A DNA stretch of 64,000 bases from an uncultured Christensenella sp. GTDB lineage: Bacteria; Bacillota; Clostridia; Christensenellales; Borkfalkiaceae. Both the position numbers and the translations under genes were made by a program. The stretch is taken from assembly GCA_910585685.1 (NCBI GenBank), contig CAJUEO010000003.1, positions 93,922 through 157,921 on the forward strand. Direction: 5' to 3'. A model generated the notes under the pieces. It did no database searches. It was not told where the DNA came from and saw only the letters and a program-made list of their open reading frames with translations. Each line of letters opens with the position of its first letter. Position 1 is the first letter of the stretch. Positions 1-8,899 of the stretch are shown in pieces.

Positions 1-2442
1 GCGCTCTGCGTTAATCCCGACGAGCAGTACGTCGAAATAGAGAGCGAGGGGGTAAACTATATTCTTGCGGAAGCGCTTGTGGGCAAATTCTTCGAGGAAT
101 ATAAGCTTATATCCAAAAAATGCGGCAAGCAGCTCGAATATCTCGAATACGAGCCGCTTTTTAAGGAAACTACTGCGGAAATTGCACACATTTCCCCAAA
201 TAACGCAAGCATAAAGGCGCACTTTGTCGTATGCGACGGCTACGTCACTATGGGTGACGGCACGGGCGTCGTTCACATTGCGCCGGCGTTCGGTGAGGAC
301 GACTATAAAGTAGGTAAAAAATACAACTTGCCCGTAGTTCAGCTTGTAAACGAGCGCGGCTGTTTTGACGAAAGGTTTGCCTCTCTTTCTGGCGTGTTTG
401 CAAAAAAAGCCGACAAAGCCATACTTGAAAGACTGACAGACAGCGGACTTTTATTTAAAGTGATACCTTTCGAACACGACTATCCCCATTGTTGGAGGTG
501 CGATACGCCGCTTCTGTACTACGCAAAATCGAGCTGGTTTATAGAGGTAACAAAGGTCAAGGACGACATAATAAAAGCCAACCGTTCGGTAAATTGGATG
601 CCCGACAATATAAAAGAGGGCAGAATGGGCAACTTTCTTGAAAACGTCATCGATTGGGGTCTGTCGCGCGACAGGTATTGGGGAACGCCCCTGCCCGTAT
701 GGGTTTGTCCCGACTGCGGAGAAATAGAGGTAATAGGCAGCAAAGCCGAACTCAAAGAGAAGTGCGGACTTGACAAAGATGCGGATATCGAGCTGCACCG
801 CCCCTATCTTGACAAATTAACTTGCAAATGCCAAAAGTGCGGCGGCAAAATGTCGAGAACGCACGAGGTTATCGACTGCTGGTTTGATTCCGGTTCGATG
901 CCGTTTGCGCAGTATCACTATCCGTTTGAAAATAAAAATTTGTTTGACGAAACTTTTCCTGCAGACTTTATTTCAGAGGCGGTTGACCAAACTCGAGGTT
1001 GGTTCTATACTCTGCTTGTAATAAACACTATACTTTTCGGCAAGGCGCCCTTTAAAAACTGCATTGTGCTGGGGCACGTCAACGACAAAAACGGCATAAA
1101 AATGTCAAAGCACAAGGGCAACGTAGTTGACCCGTGGAGCGTTCTCGACAAACAGGGCGCCGACGCTGTGCGCTGGTACTTCTATTCTTCGAGCGCGCCC
1201 TGGCTGCCTTCGCGCTTCTCGGAAGAAACGGTAAGCGAGGCGCAGAGGAAGTATATAGGCACGCTGTGGAACACCTACGCGTTCTTTACGCTGTATGCCG
1301 AAATCGACAAGTACGACCCGTCCGAATACAGTTTAAAGAACTGCAAACTGTCTTTAATGGATAGGTGGATTTTATCTAAGCTCAACTCGCTTGTTAAATT
1401 CATCGACGAAAGTTTGGCAAACTACGAAATTTGCGAAAGCTCGCGTAAGTTGCAGGATTTTTCGGACGTGCTTTCAAATTGGTATGTTCGTCGCTGCCGC
1501 GACAGATATTGGGGTGCGGATATGACCGACGACAAGGCGGCGGCTTACACAACGCTGTACACCGTGCTTGTAACGCTTGCAAAGCTCACCGCGCCTTATA
1601 CTCCGTTTATTGCCGAGATGATGTATCAAAACCTTGTTCCGTCCTTCTATGCAAGCGAGCCCAAGTCGGTACATTTGTGTTCCTTCCCCGTTGCGGACGA
1701 GAGCTTTATAGACAAAAAATTAGAGGACGCAATGGACGAAGTTACCGAAATAGTAATTTTGGGCAGAGCGGCAAGAAATATCGGCAACCTCAAAAACCGC
1801 CAACCGCTTTCCGAAATGTACGTCGTAACCGACAGAGATATTGCACTCGACGATGAAGAGGTGTCGATAGTTCTGGACGAGCTGAACGTCAAAAGCTTGA
1901 AAACGTCGAAAGACGCCGACAAATTTTTAAGTTATAAATTAAAGCCCCAGCTTAAAACGCTTGGGCCCAAATACGGCAAGCAGCTTGGATTGATTTCAAA
2001 ATTCCTTGCCGAATGCGACGGAAAAGAGGTTGTAAACGCCGTTAAACGTGACGGTTCGTACACAATAAGCGGCACGGATATCGAGCTTAAATTGGAAGAT
2101 TTGCAAATTTTTCCTCAAAGCGCGCAAGGCTATATAGCCGCGGAGGACAGGGGCATTACCGTGGCGTTGAACTCGCAACTTTCCGAAGAACTCATTTTAG
2201 AGGGTATCGAGCGCGAGCTTGTTTCCAAAATTCAGAATATGAGAAAGGAAGCCGGTTTTGAAGTTACCGACAGAATAGAAGTCTATTTCAAGGCTGACGG
2301 AAAGGCATTGCAGGTTTTGAAAGCTGCGGCGTTTGCGGTCGACGTACTTGCCGAAAAAGTGGAAGAGGGCACAGCGGACGGATTTACGCGCGAACAGAAC
2401 GTAAACGGAGAAAAAGTAACTTTGACGCTTGTGCGCAAATAG
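1..2442 (+). CDS. ileS: isoleucyl-tRNA synthetase, type 2, 5'-truncated
   Basis: Charges tRNA-Ile with isoleucine in the cytoplasm. The reading frame is open from base 1, so the N-terminus, including the HIGH motif, lies outside the window; 813 codons are present. Visible marks are the editing/CP1 region, the block DCWFDSGS near 860-900, the KMSKS-type motif KMSKHKGN near 1100-1120, an anticodon-binding helical domain, and a C-terminal domain of the DUF5915 type (about 2080-2440) instead of the C-terminal zinc finger of bacterial type-1 enzymes. That combination is typical of the eukaryote-like type-2 IleRS, a class known to tolerate mupirocin. The next gene starts 3 nt after the stop. Identity is secure; the type-2 assignment rests on motif style. 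Confidence 0.96.
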   Translation, partial: ALCVNPDEQYVEIESEGVNYILAEALVGKFFEEYKLISKKCGKQLEYLEYEPLFKETTAEIAHISPNNASIKAHFVVCDGYVTMGDGTGVVHIAPAFGEDDYKVGKKYNLPVVQLVNERGCFDERFASLSGVFAKKADKAILERLTDSGLLFKVIPFEHDYPHCWRCDTPLLYYAKSSWFIEVTKVKDDIIKANRSVNWMPDNIKEGRMGNFLENVIDWGLSRDRYWGTPLPVWVCPDCGEIEVIGSKAELKEKCGLDKDADIELHRPYLDKLTCKCQKCGGKMSRTHEVIDCWFDSGSMPFAQYHYPFENKNLFDETFPADFISEAVDQTRGWFYTLLVINTILFGKAPFKNCIVLGHVNDKNGIKMSKHKGNVVDPWSVLDKQGADAVRWYFYSSSAPWLPSRFSEETVSEAQRKYIGTLWNTYAFFTLYAEIDKYDPSEYSLKNCKLSLMDRWILSKLNSLVKFIDESLANYEICESSRKLQDFSDVLSNWYVRRCRDRYWGADMTDDKAAAYTTLYTVLVTLAKLTAPYTPFIAEMMYQNLVPSFYASEPKSVHLCSFPVADESFIDKKLEDAMDEVTEIVILGRAARNIGNLKNRQPLSEMYVVTDRDIALDDEEVSIVLDELNVKSLKTSKDADKFLSYKLKPQLKTLGPKYGKQLGLISKFLAECDGKEVVNAVKRDGSYTISGTDIELKLEDLQIFPQSAQGYIAAEDRGITVALNSQLSEELILEGIERELVSKIQNMRKEAGFEVTDRIEVYFKADGKALQVLKAAAFAVDVLAEKVEEGTADGFTREQNVNGEKVTLTLVRK

Positions 2443-2445
2443 AAA

Positions 2446-3237
2446 ATGTACGATATCGCAAACAAATTAAAGCAATTAAGAATAAAAAATAAGGTTTCGC
2501 AGGACGAGCTTGCCGACGGTATTTTGGTATCGCGTCAGACAATATCCAAGTGGGAAAACGGCGTTGTTTTGCCGAGCCTCGATAATCTGCAAGCGCTGTG
2601 TGCATTTTTCAAAGTTGAAATAAATTATTTTTTCGATGAAAAATACGACGTGCGCAACGGCGCGGAGGAAGAGGGCGCTACAACAATTTCTGCGCAAGAA
2701 GAGGGTAAGAGCTCTATCCGCCGTTCAAGGTCGACGGAAAAATATTTTCGTATAATTCTTTCGTGCTTCGGTTCTGTCGATTTTGCCCTTCAAGCAATAC
2801 TTGTCGGATTTTTATGTATTTATTTCCCGACTTTCGGGCGTGAAGACGCTGCGCCTATTGTGGATATTCCATTGCCGTTAACTGTGGCCGTTATAATACT
2901 TTTTTGCATGTTTTGCGTATTTACGGCATTTTCAGCCTTAAAGTATATTAAATATAGACGCGCAGTTTATGGGAAACGTATTATTGTAGCCGCCAGGCGT
3001 TCGCAAATTGCAGACTGCCTATATCCCATTACGCTTGTTTTTTTAGCGCTTTGCGATATTGTTTTGGAAGTTATTGTAATAACTTTTAGCTGTTTGTGTA
3101 TTTTCGAGACCACGCACTTTGAATTTATTGTCGTAATTTCAGTTGCACTTGCCGCATTTTTGATATTTACAGGTTTGACTGTGTTCACTATATTCAAGTT
3201 TGTAAATTACAGGCGGTCAATAAGTATTTCAGAATAA
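2446..3237 (+). CDS. XRE-family HTH regulator with C-terminal membrane domain
   Basis: 263 residues. Residues 1-65 form a Cro/C1-type helix-turn-helix (KQLRIKNKVSQDELADG, then SRQTISKWENG), the DNA-binding type common in Firmicutes regulators. Residues about 105-255 contain four hydrophobic segments separated by short basic loops, so the protein is probably a membrane-tethered DNA-binding regulator. Its ATG lies 3 nt after the ileS stop, so it is probably co-transcribed. A terminator follows at 3251-3279. The target and signal are unknown; such HTH-membrane proteins often act on their own operon or a neighbouring transporter, but no transporter is adjacent here. Confidence 0.8.
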   Translation: MYDIANKLKQLRIKNKVSQDELADGILVSRQTISKWENGVVLPSLDNLQALCAFFKVEINYFFDEKYDVRNGAEEEGATTISAQEEGKSSIRRSRSTEKYFRIILSCFGSVDFALQAILVGFLCIYFPTFGREDAAPIVDIPLPLTVAVIILFCMFCVFTAFSALKYIKYRRAVYGKRIIVAARRSQIADCLYPITLVFLALCDIVLEVIVITFSCLCIFETTHFEFIVVISVALAAFLIFTGLTVFTIFKFVNYRRSISISE

Positions 3238-3250
3238 ATTTTTGTAAATA

Positions 3251-3279
3251 AACCCACGCAATTTTGCGTGGGTTTTTAT
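3251..3279 (+). terminator. rho-independent terminator after the ileS/HTH unit
   Basis: A 9-bp stem (arms 3252-3260 and 3265-3273) with a 4-nt loop, followed by a T run. Confidence 0.85.
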
Positions 3280-3303
3280 TTTTACGACGTTTGTAAACAA
3301 CCT

Positions 3304-3369
3304 TTTACACTAATGTAAACAAGTTTATACGTTGTGAAGTCTTGCTTTGTTAAATTTTAATAGTACAAT
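3304..3369 (+). promoter_or_regulatory. SigA-type promoter with upstream dyad for the lipoprotein pair
   Basis: TTGCTT at 3342-3347 and TACAAT at 3364-3369 with a 16-bp spacer. Upstream, TTTACA and TGTAAA (3304-3319) form a 6-bp inverted repeat with a 4-bp spacer that could be an operator. The first lipoprotein ATG is at 3418. Confidence 0.5.
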
Positions 3370-3417
3370 GAAAATGTAAATATTTACAAAGAAATAAATT
3401 TGAGAAGTGGAAATTTT

Positions 3418-4035
3418 ATGAAAAGATTATTGATTTTAAGTTTATTAATAATTTTAATAAGCTTGAGCGGTTGTGGGTTTAAGCCCGAGGCGGAGTATTA
3501 CTTTGAAATAGGAGATGTCTATCGTGTAATCGAGCTTGAAAATGCTGAACCAGAGCATAAGGAAAAGTTCGGATTGGAGGCTTATAATTATATTTTGTTT
3601 AACGAAAATGAGAAAAACGACAGTAAATTGAAAATTACTATAAATTCGTTTTACATAACAAACGATATATTGTTTGATAACATAGCGGCATTAAATAGAG
3701 ACGGGGTGGAGGTTGTATATAATTATTTGGGGATAAGACCAAATAAATTGAAAAATGATTTAACTGCATGTTTTAAGACAGGATTTTATTCTTATTGTGG
3801 GAAAACAGGCGCTTCTGTAACTTTTGACGTTGACAAAGATACAATAGATTTTAATGCCGATAAACTGTTTGGGCAAATTGCAGATGTGGATATTTATACC
3901 TTTAAATATACGGATTTATCTGTTATAGACGGTAGCGAGATGGATAACGGTAGTTTTAAAATTATTATAGTTACAGGTAATTATTATGTCGGTTATTTTT
4001 CAACTGACGATAACTTAGGAGTAAAGTTAGTTTGA
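3418..4035 (+). CDS. putative lipoprotein, first of a tandem pair
   Basis: 205 residues from the ATG at 3418, preferred over an in-frame TTG at 3400 because it begins directly with a signal peptide (MKRLLILSLL...) ending in the lipobox LSGC. The mature protein begins GFKPEAEYYFEIGD, the same start as the next gene product. The rest is hydrophilic and mixed alpha/beta with no motif I recognise. It is probably anchored to the outer face of the membrane. The following gene overlaps its stop by 3 nt. Function unknown. Confidence 0.75.
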   Translation: MKRLLILSLLIILISLSGCGFKPEAEYYFEIGDVYRVIELENAEPEHKEKFGLEAYNYILFNENEKNDSKLKITINSFYITNDILFDNIAALNRDGVEVVYNYLGIRPNKLKNDLTACFKTGFYSYCGKTGASVTFDVDKDTIDFNADKLFGQIADVDIYTFKYTDLSVIDGSEMDNGSFKIIIVTGNYYVGYFSTDDNLGVKLV

Positions 4036-4679
4036 AAAAATTTTATGTTTTAATTGTAAGTATTGTATTGGCAATAGCGATGCTGTGTGGTTGCGCGTCT
4101 TTCAAGCCCGAGGCGGAGTATTACTTTGAAATAGATAGTTTTTATTCAGAGAATAACGTAACTAAAATATGCAAAGTCTACCGCACAATCGAGCTAAAAA
4201 ACGACAAACCCGAACATAGAGAAAACTTCGGTTTGGAAACGTTTCTGGTTGATATGAATACCGGTATATTTGATAGTTTAACTATTACCGAAAACGTCAA
4301 ACCCTGCTATGTCGAAAACGATTTGTTTTTCACTAAGCCGAACATTTTAAATAAAGAGGGGGTAGATGAAGTTTACAGATGTATTGGATTAAAAGTTCCC
4401 TTTACATTATGTGAAGAACGAAATGATTGTTCAAGAACGGGATTATACACTTATAATGCAAAAATCAGCGGCGTTACGACTTCAATGAATTTTGATATGG
4501 TTGTAGAAAACGAGCGTTTACCCGAACGCATAGGCTATATGGCGGACGTGGATATTTATACTTTTACTTATACCGATTTATTAAAAGATGACGGTAGCGC
4601 AATAATAAGCGGAGAATTTAAAGTTATAGTAGTTACGGGTAACTCGCGCTTGGGTTATTTTCAACCTGCTATTGTTTAA
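4032..4679 (+). CDS. putative lipoprotein, second of a tandem pair
   Basis: 215 residues from a TTG start that overlaps the stop of the preceding gene, implying translational coupling. Signal peptide with lipobox MLCGC, then SFKPEAEYYFEID. It is clearly paralogous to its neighbour: both share KPEAEYYFEI, a 'YR.IEL.N..PEH.E.FGLE' stretch, 'ADVDIYTF.YTDL' and a C-terminal 'FK.I.VTGN...GYF'. A local gene duplication followed by divergence is the simplest reading. Function unknown. Confidence 0.75.
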   Translation: MKKFYVLIVSIVLAIAMLCGCASFKPEAEYYFEIDSFYSENNVTKICKVYRTIELKNDKPEHRENFGLETFLVDMNTGIFDSLTITENVKPCYVENDLFFTKPNILNKEGVDEVYRCIGLKVPFTLCEERNDCSRTGLYTYNAKISGVTTSMNFDMVVENERLPERIGYMADVDIYTFTYTDLLKDDGSAIISGEFKVIVVTGNSRLGYFQPAIV

Positions 4680-4699
4680 AAATCAACATTAAAACAGAC

Positions 4700-4731
4700 A
4701 AACTCTCATAGTTTATTCTATGAGAGTTTTT
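4700..4731 (+). terminator. perfect hairpin that contains the feoA start codon
   Basis: An 11-bp perfect stem (arms 4700-4710 and 4719-4729) followed by T residues has the form of a terminator for the lipoprotein pair. The feoA ATG (4720-4722) lies inside the right arm and has no clear Shine-Dalgarno sequence. Confidence 0.65.
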
Positions 4732-4941
4732 GATTTAAAGACGGGTGACAGTGCGCAAATAGTAAAAATACAGTTGGATGGCGGCGCGTTGGAAAGACTA
4801 AACGCGCTGGGCATACGCGTGGGAGAAAGAATAGAGGTGCTATCTTTTTCGCTGTTTAAAAGCAGTATTTTAATATCGTGCGCGGCGGTGCGCGTAGGGC
4901 TCAGGCGTTCGCTTGCGCAAAAAATAGAGGTGCGCGTATGA
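4720..4941 (+). CDS. feoA: ferrous iron transport protein A
   Basis: 73 residues; a small SH3-like cytoplasmic protein that works with FeoB in Fe(II) uptake. The sequence has the expected FeoA pattern: 'L..G....I..I.LD......L..LG....E.IEVL....F...I.I......VGLRRSLA..I.V'. It overlaps feoB by an ATGA junction (feoB ATG at 4938, feoA stop at 4939-4941), which supports coupling. Its own ATG sits in the arm of a stable hairpin, and no other in-frame start was seen upstream. Confidence 0.85.
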   Translation: MRVFDLKTGDSAQIVKIQLDGGALERLNALGIRVGERIEVLSFSLFKSSILISCAAVRVGLRRSLAQKIEVRV

Positions 4942-6629
4942 ACTTAACAAAATTAAAGGCACGCACCGTCGAAAATACGGCAACCAAAAAAATAGTACTT
5001 GCCGGAAATCCGAACGCGGGCAAAACTACGCTTTTTAACGCGCTTACGCACAGCAGTTTGCGCACGGGCAATTTTCACGGAGTTACAACTTCTCCTTCGG
5101 AAAAAACAGTAGGCGGAATTAAGTTTGTAGACGTGCCCGGAGCGTATGCCTTCAGGGTATATTCAATGGAGGAGCGTTCGGCTGTAGACGAGCTTAAAAG
5201 CGCGGATATAGTTGTAAACGTTATCGACGCGCTTACGCTCGAAAACAGCCTTAACCTCACAAAACAAATAATTGCGCTTGGAAAATATACCGTCGTTTAC
5301 ATAACAAAGTATGAAAAACTTTTAAAGCGCGGCGGTAATATAGATGCGCAAAAACTTTCCGAACATCTCGGCATACCCGTGTTTATATGTTCCCCCAAAC
5401 AACTTTTAAAGGAGTTGGAAAAGGGCGCGTTGCCGCAAGCCGTCAAAAACGTAAATACGCTATTAAACGCGGCATATAACGGGGGCAATTTAAAAGTATC
5501 TAAGGTTGACAGGCTGTTTTATAACCGCTTTTTTGCACTGTTTGTGTTTATAGCAAGCATTATTTTAATGTTCTTTCTTGCTTTTCATCCGTTGATGCCT
5601 GGCGCTTGGTTGAAAAATCTCACCGAGGGGCTTATATGCGATACTTTCGGCGGATTTTTGACCGCCAATATGAGCAACGAAGCGGTCAAATCGCTCGTTA
5701 GCGAGGGCATATTAGGGGGTATAGGCGGAATTTTGTCGTTTATACCGCAGATAATGATACTATATCTTTTTTTAACCTTGCTCGACGAAAGCGGCGTAAC
5801 ATCCGCACTTGCGTTTGCAACCGACGGGGTTTTTGAAAAGGTAAAGCTGTCCGGCAGGGCTGCGTTTTCGCTTATTTCGGGGTTCGGCTGCACGGCGGCC
5901 GCCATTCTTACAACGCGCGGTTATTCCTCTGCTTCGGCGCAAAGGCGCACGGTAGCTATATTGCCCTTTATTCCCTGTGGTGCGAAGTTGCCCGTATTTT
6001 TGACTTTTTTATCACCGCTGTTCGATAATCCCTTCCCTGCAATAACTCTGATGTATTTTTCGGGCTTGGCGTTTGCGGTGGCTGTATCTGCGCTTTTAAA
6101 GGGTGAGAGGGAGAGTATGCTTTCCGAAGTTACGCCTATTTTTATCCCTTCTTTTAAAGCCGTCGCTGAAAAGTTGTGTTTTTATTTAAAAGGGTTTATA
6201 ATAAAGGTGGTCGGCGTGGTCGCGCTGTTTTGCGTGGTTTCCTGGGTGCTGTCGCACTTTTCGTTTACATTCGAATACGTCGATGCGGACAAGAGCATGC
6301 TTGCGGCTATCAGTCGCTTGATTTTGCCGCTGTTCTATCCCATGGGCATAACCGATTGGAGGCTGGCTTACGCCGCGCTGTGCGGCTTTATCGCAAAGGA
6401 AAACGTAGCCGCAACAGTGGCAATGTTGATGGGCGGCAACATAGGACTGGGGCTTGCGCCTACGCTTGCCATTTGTACGTTCGAACTTTTGTGCCCTGCG
6501 TGTATTTCGGCGTTTTCCGCTTCGTGTAAGGAGTGCGGTTTGATTTTTACGTTGAAATGCGTGGGATTTCAAATTTTAGTCAGTTTTGTATTTGCATATC
6601 TGGTAAGGCTTGCATTTTTTTGGGTTTGA
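4938..6629 (+). CDS. feoB: ferrous iron transporter FeoB
   Basis: 563 residues from the ATG at 4938. Residues 20-180 are a G domain: G1 GNPNAGKTT, G3 DVPGAYAF. The expected G4 motif NxxD is not seen; the equivalent strand reads YITKYEK. From about residue 195 the polytopic gate domain follows, with GGILSFIPQI, GFGCTAAAILTTR (usually GCxVPAIMATR) and PFIPCGAKLP (usually PFxPCSARLP), all FeoB hallmarks. It is shorter than most FeoB. It imports Fe(II) across the cytoplasmic membrane and is co-transcribed with feoA. The altered G4 suggests changed nucleotide specificity or affinity. Confidence 0.93.
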   Translation: MNLTKLKARTVENTATKKIVLAGNPNAGKTTLFNALTHSSLRTGNFHGVTTSPSEKTVGGIKFVDVPGAYAFRVYSMEERSAVDELKSADIVVNVIDALTLENSLNLTKQIIALGKYTVVYITKYEKLLKRGGNIDAQKLSEHLGIPVFICSPKQLLKELEKGALPQAVKNVNTLLNAAYNGGNLKVSKVDRLFYNRFFALFVFIASIILMFFLAFHPLMPGAWLKNLTEGLICDTFGGFLTANMSNEAVKSLVSEGILGGIGGILSFIPQIMILYLFLTLLDESGVTSALAFATDGVFEKVKLSGRAAFSLISGFGCTAAAILTTRGYSSASAQRRTVAILPFIPCGAKLPVFLTFLSPLFDNPFPAITLMYFSGLAFAVAVSALLKGERESMLSEVTPIFIPSFKAVAEKLCFYLKGFIIKVVGVVALFCVVSWVLSHFSFTFEYVDADKSMLAAISRLILPLFYPMGITDWRLAYAALCGFIAKENVAATVAMLMGGNIGLGLAPTLAICTFELLCPACISAFSASCKECGLIFTLKCVGFQILVSFVFAYLVRLAFFWV

Positions 6630-6631
6630 TA

Positions 6632-7456
6632 ATGCGTGAATTTACAGTTAAAGAAAAACTTAATTTAAAGGATTTTACCGACGCCGTCTATCCGCAGGGC
6701 TCGTTTTGCTATGCAAGGCTATTGAAGGACAGGGACATAAAGGTAAACGGCAAACGCGTCGATAAAAACGTTAAGCTGGAAATCGGGGATACCGTCACTT
6801 ATTACACCACGAAGAAGCAGGAAGAGCTTAAAAGCCATTTGATAGCCTATGAGGACGAAAACGTATATATTGCGGACAAGTTGTCGGGAGTGAGCTTCGA
6901 GGGGCTGTACAGCGAAATTTCGGCGCATACGCAGCTGTTTGCAATACACAGGCTGGACAGAAATACGCAGGGGCTGATAATTTTTGCCAAGACACGTCAA
7001 GCCGAGCAAGAGCTGTTGCTTGCTTTTAAGCAGCATAAAATTAATAAAACCTATCTTGCGCTCTGTAAAAACAACTTTAAAGAGGATAAAAAGCTGCTGC
7101 GCGCCTATCTTAAAAAGGACGAAAAAGTTAGCTTTGTCAAAATTTTTCAAAACCCTCAACAGGGCGCGGAAGAGATTGTTACGCTGTATGAGGTATTACA
7201 AAAATCAAGCGACGTTGCGCTTGTCAAAATAAAGCTATACACGGGCAGAACGCACCAGATAAGGGCGCACATGGCGTTTATCGGCTGTCCCGTTCTCGGG
7301 GACGGCAAGTACGGAGACAGCGCGCTCAACAAAAAATACGGCTTAAAGAGGCAGTGCCTTGTGGCTAAATTTTTAAGTTTCGAGCTGTCGGGCAGTCTTG
7401 CCTATTTAAACGATATGAAAATTCAGAGCGCGTTTGAGCCGTCAATTAAAAATTGA
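6632..7456 (+). CDS. RluA-family 23S rRNA pseudouridine synthase
   Basis: 274 residues from the ATG at 6632, two bases after the feoB stop; a longer frame from 6533 would overlap feoB by about 100 bp. An N-terminal S4-like region ('LLKDRDIKVNGKRVDKNVKLEIGD') precedes the catalytic motif HRLDRNTQGLIIFAK, where the Asp is the RluA-family nucleophile, and the C-terminal block TGRTHQIRAHMAFIGCPVLGD. It isomerises uridine to pseudouridine in rRNA; the site cannot be given from the sequence. The family's usual HRLDxxTSG has Q for S. Confidence 0.9.
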   Translation: MREFTVKEKLNLKDFTDAVYPQGSFCYARLLKDRDIKVNGKRVDKNVKLEIGDTVTYYTTKKQEELKSHLIAYEDENVYIADKLSGVSFEGLYSEISAHTQLFAIHRLDRNTQGLIIFAKTRQAEQELLLAFKQHKINKTYLALCKNNFKEDKKLLRAYLKKDEKVSFVKIFQNPQQGAEEIVTLYEVLQKSSDVALVKIKLYTGRTHQIRAHMAFIGCPVLGDGKYGDSALNKKYGLKRQCLVAKFLSFELSGSLAYLNDMKIQSAFEPSIKN

Positions 7457-7521
7457 GTGTTTTTAAAGCGTTGTTGAAGTTTATAATTAATATATAAGAA
7501 CATTTTTACAGGACGGGAAAT

Positions 7522-7830
7522 ATGCAACAGGTAAAACTTATTTCGGCGGACGAGAGGCTTGTTTTTGAGCTTTCGGGTGAAATTGACGCCGCCACAAGCG
7601 AGGATTTTTACGCACAGGTTTCGGCGGCTTACAACCACGATAAAAAGGACGTGACGTTCGACTGCGCCGCGCTGTCTTTCATAGACAGTACTACTTTGGG
7701 CACTTTTGTTAAAATTTTTAAGATGCTCAGACAGGACGGAAACAATATGCTGCTCGACAGAGTGCGCCCAAACGTAAAAAAGCTGTTTGACATCTGCGCG
7801 CTCAACACTATTATGGAGATAAGGTCATGA
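7522..7830 (+). CDS. STAS-domain anti-sigma factor antagonist (SpoIIAA/RsbV-like)
   Basis: 102 residues, a single STAS domain: 'FELSGEIDAATSEDF' followed by 'DVTFDCAALSFIDSTTLGTFVKIFK'. The Ser in FIDSTTLG corresponds to the serine phosphorylated by anti-sigma kinases in SpoIIAA/RsbV. In the unphosphorylated state such proteins bind the anti-sigma kinase and release the sigma factor. First gene of a four-gene operon; its stop overlaps the next start by 4 nt. Confidence 0.9.
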   Translation: MQQVKLISADERLVFELSGEIDAATSEDFYAQVSAAYNHDKKDVTFDCAALSFIDSTTLGTFVKIFKMLRQDGNNMLLDRVRPNVKKLFDICALNTIMEIRS

Positions 7831-8171
7831 ACCAATTTACCGTAAAATTCAACCTTGCCGACAGCGAGTATATGACGGCTTTGCGGCTTGTCTGCGGCGC
7901 GATGGGAAGCGTTCACGAGCTGGATATCGACGCTTTAGAGGACTTTAAAGTCTGCGTTACCGAAAGCGCCATTATACTTAAAAACTGCGGCTTTGAAAGC
8001 CTTGTTGCCGCATTCTCGGGAGAGGGGGCGGCTTGCACGCTTTACGGTGAGGGCGGAGTTCCTCAAGAGGGGGACAACGAGTTTTCGCTTGCGCTGATTT
8101 CCGCACTTGTCGACGAGTGTGACATTGAGCGTAGCGGTGACGTTATAAAGAGAGTTACTATTAAGCTATGA
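7827..8171 (+). CDS. degenerate anti-sigma kinase-like protein (HATPase fold, N-box lost)
   Basis: 114 residues. The N-terminal half follows the RsbW/SpoIIAB plan (strand, 'YMTALRLVCGAMGSVHELDIDALEDFKVCVTESAI'), but where an active kinase has the N-box with ATP/Mg-binding Asn (ExxxNxxxH) this reads ESAIILKNCG. The ATP-lid glycines are also not evident. It overlaps both neighbours by 4 nt. I infer a structural or decoy relative of the anti-sigma kinase that could bind the sigma factor or STAS protein without phosphorylating it. The fold assignment is moderate. Confidence 0.6.
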   Translation: MNQFTVKFNLADSEYMTALRLVCGAMGSVHELDIDALEDFKVCVTESAIILKNCGFESLVAAFSGEGAACTLYGEGGVPQEGDNEFSLALISALVDECDIERSGDVIKRVTIKL

Positions 8172-8899
8172 TGGATATAAACGCGTCGGACGAGCTGTTC
8201 AGACAATACAAAATAACGCGCGACGTAGAGTTGCGCAACAAGCTTGTCGAAAATTATTTTTACATTGCCGAGATACTTGCCAAAAAGTTTTCGGGCAGAG
8301 GTGTGGAATACGACGATTTGTTGCAGGTCGCTTCGGAAGCGCTTATTTCGGGCGTTGAAAAATTCGACCCCGATATGGGCAACCGCTTTACTTCATACAT
8401 AACCCCGACTATTACGGGAATGATAAAAAATTATTTCCGCGACTTTTCGCGTTCCGTCAGAATACCGCGCAGAATTTATACGGTGGCGGCAAAGGTAAAA
8501 AATCAGATAAACGAGTACTATAAAATTCACGGCGTAAAGCCGACCGTAAGGCAGCTTGCGGAATCGCTCGGGCTGTCCGATGAACTCATTGTGGAGGCGC
8601 TTGAATGCCGCGCAACCGTAAGCCTTGACCAAAAGGTAACAGGTGACGACGGAGAAGCCGACACCGCGCTCAGCGATTTGATTGCGTCCGACAAGGACAA
8701 TTTCGAGGAGTTCGAGGACAGCGAGTCGTTAAAGACTGAAATTAGCAAGCTGGAGCCAATCGAGCAGCAGGTAATTGCACTGCGCTATTTGCAGGGGAAG
8801 TCGCAGACCGAGGTCGGTAAAATTCTCGGCGTAAGTCAGATGTTTGTGTCGCGTGCCGAGAGAAAGATATTTGAAAAATTAAAGGACGCGCTGTCATAA
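8168..8899 (+). CDS. RNA polymerase sigma factor, SigB/SigF/SigG type
   Basis: 243 residues (ATG ATG at 8168/8171). Region 2 includes 'ANKLVENYFYIAEILAKKFSGRGVE'-type helices and 'FTSYITPTITGMIKNYFRD', region 3 'RIPRRIYTVAAKVKNQI' and 'KPTVRQLAESLGLS', and region 4 'LEPIEQQVIALRYLQGKSQTEVGKILGVSQMFVSRAERK', a complete group-3 sigma factor. Context (STAS upstream, anti-sigma kinase downstream) shows it is governed by partner switching. It could direct general stress or an early sporulation programme; the gene order is not the classical spoIIAA-AB-AC, because two kinase-like genes flank the sigma gene. Confidence 0.92.
   Translation: MMDINASDELFRQYKITRDVELRNKLVENYFYIAEILAKKFSGRGVEYDDLLQVASEALISGVEKFDPDMGNRFTSYITPTITGMIKNYFRDFSRSVRIPRRIYTVAAKVKNQINEYYKIHGVKPTVRQLAESLGLSDELIVEALECRATVSLDQKVTGDDGEADTALSDLIASDKDNFEEFEDSESLKTEISKLEPIEQQVIALRYLQGKSQTEVGKILGVSQMFVSRAERKIFEKLKDALS

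Noticed and set aside
6186..6572. Leftward open frame opposite feoB
   Set aside because: Arg/His-rich shadow of feoB with no start signal or family resemblance.
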